Shown here one piece after another: positions 49,459 through 58,064 of a DNA stretch of 64,000 bases (the first letter of the stretch is position 1; every line of letters begins with the position of its first letter). The stretch is from Myxococcales bacterium. Its GTDB lineage: Bacteria > Myxococcota_A > Polyangia > Polyangiales > Ga0077539. Made by a program: the position numbers and the translations under genes. Where the stretch lies: assembly GCA_013298625.1 (NCBI GenBank), contig JAAFIF010000005.1, positions 62,001 to 126,000 of the forward strand, written 5' to 3'. Below the pieces are notes generated by a model, which saw nothing but the letters and a program-made list of their open reading frames with translations, made no database searches and was not told where the DNA came from.

Positions 49459-51069
49459 GTGCGGTCGCAGCTATCGATCTTGATTGTGTGTGCTTGGGGA
49501 TGCGCCTCGCTCGGCGGACGCACCCCAGCGCCGCGCGCAACGCTCGTCGACGCGCATCGCTCGGTGACCTCCTCCACGCGCGCGCAGACCGCGGTCGCTC
49601 TCTCCGCAGCGCCGCGGGTGGTCGCTCGCTCCGCCGCGCCACGAGCGCTCTCGCCGGTCGCCACGCCCGCACCCAGCGCGCGGTCGCTCGTCGACAACGG
49701 CGCTTCGATCTGCGCGTCGATGACCCGCCCCGACCGCGATCGTCGCTTCGTCGCCCGCTCGGACGCGCAGCGCGCCGCCGTCGACGGAGCGCGGCTCGAC
49801 GCGATGGTCTCGCGCGGCGCGGCGGCCTCGCTCCCGTCCTCGTGGGAGCCCGACGACCTCGTCGAGCTGCCGTCGCTGCGCCCCATCACCGCCCGCGAGT
49901 GCAGCCACCGCGGCGCGCAGTGCCTGCGTCGTCCCGCCGCCGAAGCGCTGCTCACGATGCTCGCGGCGATGCGCGCGGACGGCGTGGCGGGATCGATCCA
50001 CTCGACGTTTCGCTCGTACGACGTGCAGTGCATGGTGTTTCGCAACTGGGCCTACGACGACGGCCGCGGCTTCTGCCGCGCGGCCACGGGCTCCGCGCTT
50101 CCAGGGCACAGCCAGCACCAGCTCGGCACCACGCTCGACCTGCTCTCCGTCGCGTGGAAAGCGCAAGACCGCGGCCTCAGCGCGGACTTCGGGTGCAGCC
50201 CCGCGGGACGCTGGATCGCCGCCCACGCAGAAGCGTACGGCTTCGTGTTGCCCTACCCGCTGCACGCGGACTACCGCGAGCGCGGCGAGTCCTGCGGCGT
50301 CGCGGTGCACGGCGCGATGGACCCGCGCACGGGCTACGCGTACGAGCCCTGGCACCTGCGCTACCTCAGCCCCGCGCTCGTGCGCGACTTCGCCGACGCG
50401 CGCGCGCGCTCGAGCGCCGCAGGGAGCGCGGAGCTCACCGTGGATCAGTGGCTTCGTCAGCGCGCTGGGCGCGTCGACGACGCGGACCTGCCCGTGTGCG
50501 ACGGCTGCGCGTGCGGCGCTTGCAGCACGCTCGAGGGCTCGGACGCCGCGGGATCGCCTTGCGCACGGGACGAGATGCTCGTCGTCGACGCCGACGGAAG
50601 GCCCGTCATCGCGCAGCCTGCCGCGACGGTCACGATCCTCCGCGCCACCGCGCGTCGCGCGAGAGAGCGGGTCGTGATCGAAGCCACGCTCTCGGTTGCG
50701 CCGGGCACGGTCACGCAGACGCCCGTCGCGCAACGAGACGAGGTGCGGTTCGAAGAGGGTGAAGACAGCGCGCGCTGGGCGCCTCGTGAGCGCGCTGCGC
50801 CGAGGGCGTTTCGTGACCTCGTCGGCGCGGTGCGCTTCGCGGTGTCCGCCGAAGAGACAGGGCCGCAAGAGCGCTTCGCGCATCGGATCGGGATCACCTC
50901 GGGGCACGCCGCCGCCGCCTTCAACGGCGCGGTGGTGTACCTGCCCGCGCCGAGCGGCTCACGAAGGGTGCGCCTCTCGATCGCCACGCGCGCGAGCCGC
51001 GTTCGAGTGGCGCTGTGGGCGGACGGACGCGCGATTTCGCCCAGCGAAATCCCAGTCGAAGAACGCTAG
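49459..51069 (+). CDS. VanY-type D-alanyl-D-alanine carboxypeptidase (M15) with C-terminal extension
   Basis: A 536-residue lipoprotein-like protein (GTG start; leader LSILIVCAWGC). Residues about 155-310 are an M15B peptidase: STFRSY with Arg185, GHSQHQLGTTLD with zinc ligands H220 and D227, and EPWHLRY with E296 and H299. It should trim the terminal D-Ala of peptidoglycan stems, its own or a prey's. After a Cys-rich hinge (CDGCACGACSTLEG) is a roughly 190-residue beta-rich domain of unknown function. Its stop overlaps the convergent expansin stop through CTAG. Confidence 0.88.
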   Translation: MRSQLSILIVCAWGCASLGGRTPAPRATLVDAHRSVTSSTRAQTAVALSAAPRVVARSAAPRALSPVATPAPSARSLVDNGASICASMTRPDRDRRFVARSDAQRAAVDGARLDAMVSRGAAASLPSSWEPDDLVELPSLRPITARECSHRGAQCLRRPAAEALLTMLAAMRADGVAGSIHSTFRSYDVQCMVFRNWAYDDGRGFCRAATGSALPGHSQHQLGTTLDLLSVAWKAQDRGLSADFGCSPAGRWIAAHAEAYGFVLPYPLHADYRERGESCGVAVHGAMDPRTGYAYEPWHLRYLSPALVRDFADARARSSAAGSAELTVDQWLRQRAGRVDDADLPVCDGCACGACSTLEGSDAAGSPCARDEMLVVDADGRPVIAQPAATVTILRATARRARERVVIEATLSVAPGTVTQTPVAQRDEVRFEEGEDSARWAPRERAAPRAFRDLVGAVRFAVSAEETGPQERFAHRIGITSGHAAAAFNGAVVYLPAPSGSRRVRLSIATRASRVRVALWADGRAISPSEIPVEER

Positions 51070-51791
51070 AACTGCTGCGTCCCCGCGACGACCGTGTTGT
51101 CGCCGAGCGCGACGTTCGTCTCGGTGATCTGCGCGCCGCCGAGCGCGGTCACGCGCACGGTGAACGGCCCCGGCCCGAGGTCGGTCCCGATGAAGTAGTT
51201 GTAGCTCTGCCGCGCCAGCGTCGTGAAGGCGCCGCCCGTCGCTTGCACTTCGACGCGCTCGATCGGCAGCCGATGGTCGCGCACTTGAAGCGCGGCCCAC
51301 CATTGGTTCGTCCCGTCCTTCCATTTGAGCGAGATCGGCCCGCGCGGCGCGCATTCGACGAAGCGCCACCGCGTCGAGACCCGACCGCTCGCGAGCGGAG
51401 CGATGCGCTCGAACGCCTCGCGTGAGAGATCCAAGTGCCCCGCGGCGCACTCGGGGCAGCGATCGACGATGCGCACCGTCACGGTCCCGCTCGGTCCGGT
51501 CACCTCGGCGCACGCGCCGCAGACCGCGCTGTTGTTCCACTCGGGCGCGTTCATCGCGGCCACCATGAGATCGCCCGGCGACGGGTCGAACGAGCAGTTT
51601 CCGGCGCCGGTCGCGTCGTAGTAGGTCGCGATTCCGTCCCGCGTTTCACCGAGCGGACGCGCGCTCGCGTCGCTCGAAGGCAAGACGCCACCCTCCTGCG
51701 CGCCCCCTGCGTCACCCGCCGGGATCGACGGCGCGCACGCCCCGCACGCAAACACCATCGCCAACAGCCCTGCCTGCGCTCGCGCTCTCAC
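51066..51791 (-). CDS. Bacterial expansin (EXLX1-like), lipoprotein-type leader
   Basis: A 241-residue two-domain expansin. The leader AGLLAMVFACGAC has candidate lipobox Cys. Domain 1 (about 53-150) is GH45-like: GIATYYDATGAGNCSFD, VCGACAEVTGP, VDRCPECAAGHLDLS with D110 and D121 matching D71 and D82 of B. subtilis EXLX1; the Tyr at position 73 there is Cys112 here. Domain 2 (CBM63) has NQWWAALQVRDHRLPIERVE with the paired aromatic W164/W165 and YNYFIGTDLG for cellulose binding. Expansins loosen cellulose or wall networks without hydrolysis. GTG start overlaps the P450 stop (GTGA). Confidence 0.92.
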   Translation of the reverse strand: MRARAQAGLLAMVFACGACAPSIPAGDAGGAQEGGVLPSSDASARPLGETRDGIATYYDATGAGNCSFDPSPGDLMVAAMNAPEWNNSAVCGACAEVTGPSGTVTVRIVDRCPECAAGHLDLSREAFERIAPLASGRVSTRWRFVECAPRGPISLKWKDGTNQWWAALQVRDHRLPIERVEVQATGGAFTTLARQSYNYFIGTDLGPGPFTVRVTALGGAQITETNVALGDNTVVAGTQQF

Positions 51792-53275
51792 GACGCAGCA
51801 GTGTGAACGATCTTCGCGCCGCCGTCGCGCCTGCGCACAACCGCTTGAACCCCGCCCATCGGACGCAGCGTCGCGTAGTCGTCCGGCATCGGCGCGCGGC
51901 TCGTGTCGACGTCGAACCGCCACCGACGCAGCAGCTGCGCGAGCACGATCGGCCCCTCCATGAGCGCGAAGGGCATCCCGATGCAGTACCGCGGCCCCAG
52001 ACCGAAGGGCAGATAGCTGCCCTTGTGCCGCGCCGACTCGCGCTCGGGCAGCCAGCGATCCGGATCGAACCGCTCGGGCCACTCGTAGGTGTCCGGCCGG
52101 TGATGCACGACGAACGGGCTGGTAAACGTCAGCGTTTTTGCAGGAATTTCGTAGCCAGAGATCGTCACAGGCTCGAGCGTCCGCCGCGGCAGCATCAGCA
52201 GCGGCGGGTACATCCGCAGCACCTCTTTGAAGACTCGCTCGCACACGTCGAGCTTGCGAGCGTCGTAGCGAGCTCCGTCGCGCGCGAGCGACTCGACGTC
52301 GTACGCGTCCGCCTCGGCTTGCGCGCGCGCCGCCCACTCGGGGTGTCGCGCGAGCATCGCGAAGCACCACGCGAGCGCCGTCGCCGTCGTCTCGTGGCCG
52401 GCGATGAACAGCGTCACGGCTTCGTCGCGCACCTGGCGGTCGCTCATCGTGCCGATGCCCTCTTCAGCGTCGCGCGCAGCGAGCAGACGCGTCAGCAGGT
52501 CGTTGCGCGAGAGCCCCTGTCGACGTCGCTCGTCGATCATCCCCTGGATCCGCTCGTCGAGCACGTTGACGGCCGCGTGCAGCTCCTTGCCTCGCGCGCC
52601 CGGAAACAAAAACGGCTCCCACAGCCGCTCTTTCACCGCCGCCACCCGCTCGCGCCACGCGCCGCTCGTGCGACGCAGCGCCGCGTCAGCCAGGTCGAGC
52701 AGCAGGATGTGCGCGGGGATCGCCGCGCTGCCGAGGCTCGCGTTGACCCACCGCAAGCAGTGCGCGAGCGCGTCGCCGAGCGCGTCGGCTTCGTCGAAGG
52801 TGTCCGCGTCGAAGAGGGCCTTTCCCACGACGGACATCGCGATGCGCGTGCACTCGTGCGAGAGGTCCACGCGCTCGCCGTCCGTCCATCGGTCGGCCGC
52901 GCGAGAGGCCACCGCCTGCATCGTCGCGGCGTACTGCGCGATCGGCGCAGGTTGAAAGATCGGCGCCATGAGCTTGCGCTGCTTGCGCCACAGCTCGCCC
53001 TCAGCGGTGAACAGCCCGTTGCCGCCGAGGTAGTAGAGCAGCACGCGAAATCCCGGCGATTTCTCGAAGCTCTTCGCGTTGGCGACGAGCACGTCGTGCG
53101 CGGCCTGAGCGCTGTTTACGAAGACGATCGGGATCGAGAGCATCTGCGTCCGCACGAGGTCGCCCTCGGTCGTGAGCGTGCGCATGAACTCGAGCCGATC
53201 CGGCATGGTGCGGCCGATGCTTCGCACCGTGCGTCCGCCGCTCAGCGCGGGGATCTCCGTAAACCGCTTGCTCAT
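51788..53275 (-). CDS. Cytochrome P450
   Basis: A 495-residue cytosolic P450 with oxygen-binding I-helix AGHETT (292-297), ExxR pair E351/R354 (KEVLRMYP), and haem loop FGLGPRYCIGMPFAL with Cys431 as thiolate ligand. The N-terminus has no membrane anchor, typical of bacteria, while the sequence style is close to CYP102/CYP4-like fatty-acid hydroxylases; the substrate is not known. No redox partner is adjacent. Start ATG 53275 overlaps the upstream subtilase stop (ATGA) and its stop overlaps the expansin start, so it is the middle gene of a coupled trio. Confidence 0.94.
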   Translation of the reverse strand: MSKRFTEIPALSGGRTVRSIGRTMPDRLEFMRTLTTEGDLVRTQMLSIPIVFVNSAQAAHDVLVANAKSFEKSPGFRVLLYYLGGNGLFTAEGELWRKQRKLMAPIFQPAPIAQYAATMQAVASRAADRWTDGERVDLSHECTRIAMSVVGKALFDADTFDEADALGDALAHCLRWVNASLGSAAIPAHILLLDLADAALRRTSGAWRERVAAVKERLWEPFLFPGARGKELHAAVNVLDERIQGMIDERRRQGLSRNDLLTRLLAARDAEEGIGTMSDRQVRDEAVTLFIAGHETTATALAWCFAMLARHPEWAARAQAEADAYDVESLARDGARYDARKLDVCERVFKEVLRMYPPLLMLPRRTLEPVTISGYEIPAKTLTFTSPFVVHHRPDTYEWPERFDPDRWLPERESARHKGSYLPFGLGPRYCIGMPFALMEGPIVLAQLLRRWRFDVDTSRAPMPDDYATLRPMGGVQAVVRRRDGGAKIVHTAAS

Positions 53276-55203
53276 CGCCCTCTCCGCGCGCGGGCGATGG
53301 CCCGCTCTTCGTGCGCGATGCGACCGTTGAACGGCGCCGCGATCGCCGCGCCGGTCTCGTGGATGAACGTCATCACTTGCGCGGGCGTGAGCCTCGGGTT
53401 GACCGAGAGCATCTTGGCCGCGAGGTTGGCGACGTTGGGGCTGGCCATGGACGTTCCGCTGAGCGGGACGCGCTCGCCGTTGGGGATCACCGAGTCGACC
53501 TCGACGCCGTGGTCGAACACGCGCACGCGCTCGGGGTTGCTGTTGGTGAACACCGCCCACTCGCCGAAGCGATCGACCGCGCCCACCACCAACAAGTTGT
53601 TCGCGTCGCGGATCGACGCAGACACCACGTCGTACTCGACCACGTCCTGATTGCTGTTGCCCGCGGCGACCACGAAGAGCGTCTCGGGGCACTCGCGAAA
53701 CACCCGCGTCCACAGCGCCTTGCGCCGACCGTGAACGATCGCAGCGCGCGCGCGCACCTCGGCGTCCGTGCGGTACCGATCGGTCTCGTGGCGCAGCTCG
53801 TCTTCGACGTACTCCAGCGAAAATCCAAGCGAAGCGTTGACCACCCGCACGCCGTGCGCGCGAATGTACCGGACGATGTCCGCAGCGTTGCGATCCTCGG
53901 CGTCGAGCTCCGCGTCGGTCGGCCCGCGGTGGTGATACACGCGCGCCTCACCGGCCCACGCGCTGCGAAACACGCTCATCCTCGCCTGCGGAACGCCCGC
54001 CAACAAGATCCCCGCCACGTGCGTCCCGTGCCCCCACTCGCCGATCGCCTCGAGCCTCGTGTCGAGCTCTTCTTGCGCCGCGGGCGTCTCGATCGCACGC
54101 ACCAACGTCAGCACTCGCTGCGCCGCTGGCGTGCTCGCCATCCCTGCGCGCAGGTCCATCACCCCGCGCAGATACCCGCCGTACTGCGTGATCGTCTCTG
54201 CGCCAGGGTCGAACAAGAGCCCCGTGCTGCGCGGATCCGGGTCCGACGCGATCCCGCTGATGTCGTCGACGAGCCCGTTGTTGTCGTCGTCACGACCGTT
54301 CGCTTGCTCTCGGGCGTTGGTGAACATCTGCGCCCGAAACAGCTCGGGGTTGGTCCCCGTGTCCCAGACCGCGACGTGCACCGGCTGCGCGCGGCGATCG
54401 CCCGCGAGGTCCACCGTCGAAAACGCATACGGCGCGCGGGCCGGACGCGACTCGAACCCCGTTCGCGCAGCCTGCACCGCAGCGAGGTAGCGCTCGCGCG
54501 CGCCCACGATCGTGCGCAGCACTGTGTCCGTGTACAGCGCCGCCACGGCGGTCTCGGGGCTCACCATCGCGCGACGAATCGTCCCGAGCCGCGCGTCGAG
54601 CTGCTCGGTGCGCTGAAACAGCTGATACGTCACCGTGGCCGCTTGAAAGCGCACCATCGGCATCGCCACGAACAGCTCGTGCAACGCGCGCTCTTGCGCC
54701 GCGTTGTCCGCGCCCGCGAGCTGCCGACGCGCCTCTGCGAAGATCACGTTCGCCACGAACGCGCTGTTGCGGTTGCGCGCCCTCGCGCGCGCCACGGTGA
54801 CCCACGCCGCCGCGTCCCGGGCGTTGCCCGACGAGAGCTCCACCTGCGCGAGGTGAATCACTTCGTCCACGGCCTTTCCCGATAGTTCTGGCGCGAGCGA
54901 AGGGTTCTGCGCGTACTCCGTGATCCGCGAGACGGCGAGCTCGGGCGCGAGCTCGTGCAGCTTGGCGACGGCGTTGTCGCGCACGATTCGCCGCAGGTCA
55001 TCGGCGCTCAAGCGCGTCCACGGAGACTCCTCGGCGCTCGCGTCGGCCGCGCTCGCGACAGAGGCGTCGCTCGGCGCAGGCGTGCTCGACCCGCTCGTCG
55101 AGGGAGCGGGATCGACGTTGGCGCGAGCCGCAGGCTGACATCGCACGACAGCGACGGCGGCGAGGGAGAGGAGGGTTCCTGTGACGAATGCGCGAATTTT
55201 CAT
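53272..55203 (-). CDS. Lipoprotein subtilisin-like protease (S8)
   Basis: A 643-residue exported protease. The leader FVTGTLLSLAAVAVVRC gives a lipobox at Cys22, followed by a Ser/Ala/Asp linker. Residues about 60-255 are an alpha-helical N-terminal domain not typical of subtilisin propeptides. The S8 core has D281 (VAVWDTGTN), H392 (GHGTHVAGIL), N516 (VVAAGNSNQD) and S585 (SGTSMASPN); a calcium-type DDDNNGLVDD stretch lies near 306. Triad and oxyanion residues are complete. It leads the operon subtilase-P450-expansin; the ATG at 55203 starts the signal, 119 bases from a divergent gene. Confidence 0.9.
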   Translation of the reverse strand: MKIRAFVTGTLLSLAAVAVVRCQPAARANVDPAPSTSGSSTPAPSDASVASAADASAEESPWTRLSADDLRRIVRDNAVAKLHELAPELAVSRITEYAQNPSLAPELSGKAVDEVIHLAQVELSSGNARDAAAWVTVARARARNRNSAFVANVIFAEARRQLAGADNAAQERALHELFVAMPMVRFQAATVTYQLFQRTEQLDARLGTIRRAMVSPETAVAALYTDTVLRTIVGARERYLAAVQAARTGFESRPARAPYAFSTVDLAGDRRAQPVHVAVWDTGTNPELFRAQMFTNAREQANGRDDDNNGLVDDISGIASDPDPRSTGLLFDPGAETITQYGGYLRGVMDLRAGMASTPAAQRVLTLVRAIETPAAQEELDTRLEAIGEWGHGTHVAGILLAGVPQARMSVFRSAWAGEARVYHHRGPTDAELDAEDRNAADIVRYIRAHGVRVVNASLGFSLEYVEDELRHETDRYRTDAEVRARAAIVHGRRKALWTRVFRECPETLFVVAAGNSNQDVVEYDVVSASIRDANNLLVVGAVDRFGEWAVFTNSNPERVRVFDHGVEVDSVIPNGERVPLSGTSMASPNVANLAAKMLSVNPRLTPAQVMTFIHETGAAIAAPFNGRIAHEERAIARARRGR

Positions 55204-55322
55204 CGGTGGGTTCTGGCGCGAACTGTCATCGAGCCGCTGGCCTCGCGCAAGACCGCCCCGCACCTGGGAGAAATATGGCCCTCGTTGCGCGTCTTCGAAA
55301 TGACCGAGAAAATACGCGCACG

Positions 55323-56474
55323 ATGAACACCCGCGTTGTCTATGCGCTGCTCGGCGGCGCGATGCTCGCTGTCGGCGGTTTCGCCGCGGTCGCGCAGACC
55401 GATCCCGAGCCGCTCGCGCGCCAGACCCTCGAGCCGATCGCCGCGGTCGTCACGCTCGAAGGCCCGAGCGAAGCCGGCGAGACCCACGTCCGACTGCGGC
55501 GCTTCGGCTCGCAAGCGCCGCTGCGCGAGCTCGGCTCGCTTCGCCACGTCGCGCACAGCGCGCGGCGCGGAGCGATGTACACGCACAACGGACGAACGCT
55601 GGTGCTCGTCACCGCGCAGCTCCGACCGATGAGCGGGCACACCTACGAGAGCCAGCTCTTCGCCGTCGAAAACGGGACGACGCGCCCGCTCGTCGACGGC
55701 GTCAGCAACGCGTCGACACCGCTCGTCACCGCGCGAGGAACGGTGCTCGTCCAGCGCGGCACGGACGGCCCCGACGTCGACTCGATGCAGAGCGCCAACG
55801 GACAAGGGCTTCGCGAGCGCATCGACGCGCTCACCATCGACGCGGTGGACATCGACAGCGGTCGAACGCGAACCGTGTTTCGCGGGGCCGGGCAGCTCGC
55901 GTGGCTCGGCTGCGCGCTGCGCGACGACAAGGCGCTCGTCTACCACGTCACGACGGACGGGGCGTTTCTTCGCGTGATCGACGCGGCCAGCGGCGCGCAA
56001 ACGACCATCATGGGCCCGATGCCCGCGCTCGCGAGAGACTTCTCGTACGACCGCGAGCGCGACGAGGTGACCTTCGTTCGCGCGGCGTCTGTGGGCAGCG
56101 CCGAGTACGAGATCGTCACCGTGCCCGCCAGCGGCGGCGCGGCGCGCGTGCGGCTCACGGCGGCGAGCGAGCACTTGATGCCCCGCGTGCTGCGAGACGG
56201 CGCGATCGCGTTTTCGCCCGCGCAGGACCCGGGCCTCGCGCTGCTCGAGCGCGGCTCGAGCGCGCCGCGCGCGATGGCGCCGCTCGGCGCAGGATCGGAC
56301 TGGGTCGCTGCAGAGCGCGCCGACGGCCGATGGCTGCTCGTTCGACACCTCGACCCGGTCACGCGCAACGACACATTCGCAGTGACCACGCGCGACGGCG
56401 CGCGGCGAGCGACGTTTACGGATAACGAGAACCCCGTTGAAATCGTGGGCTTCTGGGCAGGAGCGACGCCATGA
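55323..56474 (+). CDS. Exported TolB-like beta-propeller protein
   Basis: A 383-residue protein with a signal peptide (MNTRVVYALLGGAMLAVGGF, cleaved near VAQT). The body has WD/TolB-like blades (GTTRPLVDGVSNASTPLV, VIDAASGAQTTIMGPMP, VTVPASGGAARVRLTAAS) without catalytic motifs. Such propellers act as periplasmic scaffolds or sensors. The stop codon overlaps the next start (ATGA), so it is co-translated with the transglycosylase-like protein and may regulate or localise it. Confidence 0.72.
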   Translation: MNTRVVYALLGGAMLAVGGFAAVAQTDPEPLARQTLEPIAAVVTLEGPSEAGETHVRLRRFGSQAPLRELGSLRHVAHSARRGAMYTHNGRTLVLVTAQLRPMSGHTYESQLFAVENGTTRPLVDGVSNASTPLVTARGTVLVQRGTDGPDVDSMQSANGQGLRERIDALTIDAVDIDSGRTRTVFRGAGQLAWLGCALRDDKALVYHVTTDGAFLRVIDAASGAQTTIMGPMPALARDFSYDRERDEVTFVRAASVGSAEYEIVTVPASGGAARVRLTAASEHLMPRVLRDGAIAFSPAQDPGLALLERGSSAPRAMAPLGAGSDWVAAERADGRWLLVRHLDPVTRNDTFAVTTRDGARRATFTDNENPVEIVGFWAGATP

Positions 56475-58027
56475 ACGAGCGCAGCACACTCATCGCGACC
56501 GCTGCGATCTTCGCCGCGCTCTCGTCCACCCTCGCGCCGCGTCACGCGGCCGCGCAGTGCTCGACCGGCGCGTGTCCTCCGTGCGAGAGCTGTCGCGTGA
56601 CGTCCGCCGCGGGCAGCAACCCGACGGTGGACGCCATGGCGACGCTGTTCGACCGCATCGCCACCGGCCCCCGCGCCTACGGCGCCCTCGGGTGGAACTT
56701 CGGCGGCTCGGACACCATCGGCGTCGGCGCAGGCTGCTGCGACAGCTCGACGGCGACCGCGTGTCCGTCGCAAGCCGTGACCTTTCCCTGCTTGCTGCTC
56801 AAGTCGATCTACTACACCGAGTCGGGCTGGCGGCAGTTCTGCTCGACCGGTCGCACGGTGATCAGCTTCGACTGCGGCTACGGCATCGCGCAGGTCACCT
56901 CGGGCATGCGCCGCGGCGAGACCAGCGCGTACGACGCCAACCGCGTCACGTCCGAAGCCGCGTACAACGTCTCCGTTGGCGCCGCGATCCTCGCAGGAAA
57001 ATGGCGAGCCGCCGCGTGCGTCGGCGCCAACGACCCCAACATCGTCGAGCACTGGTACTTCGCCGTCTGGGGCTACAACGGCTTCGCGTTCAAGAACAAC
57101 CCCAACAACCCCGCGTATCGCTCGGATCGCCCCGAGTTCAACTCCAGCGCCGCAGCGCGAACGCGCGCGAACTATCCGTATCAAGAGCTCGTCTGGGGCT
57201 TCGCGCACTTTCCGCCGTCCGCCGCGCACTGGTCGGGACAACAGCTCGGCTATCCGCGACGCAGCGAGATCTGCGCGAGCTGCGGATTCCCCATGGCATC
57301 GGTGAGCGAGACCAGCCTGCGCACACCCGCGGCGTGCCGCTCGACGACGCCTGTGCAGACGTGGGGAGCGCAGTTCGTCGGGCAGAGCTTTCCCCTCGCG
57401 CGCACGACGCTCGACTTGCCGGCGGGAACCGAGCAATCGGGCTACATCGAGCTGCGAAACATCGGGACCGAGACGTGGCGACCCGGAGAGGTCTTTCTCG
57501 GCACCACCGAGCCCCGCGATCGCGCGTCACCCGCGCGCGGTACCGGTTGGGTCTCGGCGAGCCGCGCCGCCACCATCGATCGCGTGGTCGCGCCGATGGC
57601 CACCGGGCGCTTCAGCTTCGCGCTGCGCGCGTCGAACACCGTCGGCCAAGAGTTCAACGAGTACTTCGGCGTCGTGCGCGAAGGCGTGACCTGGTTCAGC
57701 GCCGCCGGACAAGCGGGACCGCCGGACAACCAGCTGCAAGTGCGCGTTCGCGCGATCGCCGCAGGGATGGACGCGAGCGTCCCGATGCCCGACGCGAGCG
57801 CGCCGGTCGACACTGGCATTCCGTCCATGGACACCGGCGTCGGGCCGCTCGACTCGGGCTCGTCCACCCCGGACGCAGCGCGCGCAGACGCGCGACGCGA
57901 CGGCTCGGTGACCGGAGAAATCCCCGGCGGCTGCGGATGCACCACGCCGGGAATCCCCCGCGCCCCCGGCGCGTTGGCTGCACTGGTCGCCCTCGCCGCC
58001 GCGCTCACCGCGCGCCGTCGTCGCTGA
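56471..58027 (+). CDS. Transglycosylase-like secreted protein with NBR1-type Ig domain and MYXO-CTERM tail
   Basis: A 518-residue envelope protein. After the signal (ending RHAAAQ), residues about 50-250 resemble a lysozyme-like/lytic transglycosylase fold with Glu117 in YYTESGWRQF and GYGIAQVTSGM as in SLT domains. About 310-425 match the NBR1 central Ig-like domain (IELRNIGTETWRPGEVFLG). A Pro/Asp/Thr linker leads to GGCGCTTPG, a hydrophobic helix and a final RRRR: the MYXO-CTERM pattern, which in this phylum directs sorting to the surface. It may cleave peptidoglycan during growth or predation; activity is inferred. Confidence 0.8.
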   Translation: MNERSTLIATAAIFAALSSTLAPRHAAAQCSTGACPPCESCRVTSAAGSNPTVDAMATLFDRIATGPRAYGALGWNFGGSDTIGVGAGCCDSSTATACPSQAVTFPCLLLKSIYYTESGWRQFCSTGRTVISFDCGYGIAQVTSGMRRGETSAYDANRVTSEAAYNVSVGAAILAGKWRAAACVGANDPNIVEHWYFAVWGYNGFAFKNNPNNPAYRSDRPEFNSSAAARTRANYPYQELVWGFAHFPPSAAHWSGQQLGYPRRSEICASCGFPMASVSETSLRTPAACRSTTPVQTWGAQFVGQSFPLARTTLDLPAGTEQSGYIELRNIGTETWRPGEVFLGTTEPRDRASPARGTGWVSASRAATIDRVVAPMATGRFSFALRASNTVGQEFNEYFGVVREGVTWFSAAGQAGPPDNQLQVRVRAIAAGMDASVPMPDASAPVDTGIPSMDTGVGPLDSGSSTPDAARADARRDGSVTGEIPGGCGCTTPGIPRAPGALAALVALAAALTARRRR

Positions 58028-58064
58028 CGCCCGCGCTCCTCCTCCAACGCCGAGCAGTGGATCG

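Noticed and set aside
53276-53713. N-terminal extension of the P450
   Set aside because: The upstream frame is the shadow of the subtilase catalytic region and is Arg/Gly-rich; ATG 53275 overlaps the subtilase stop and fits the family length.
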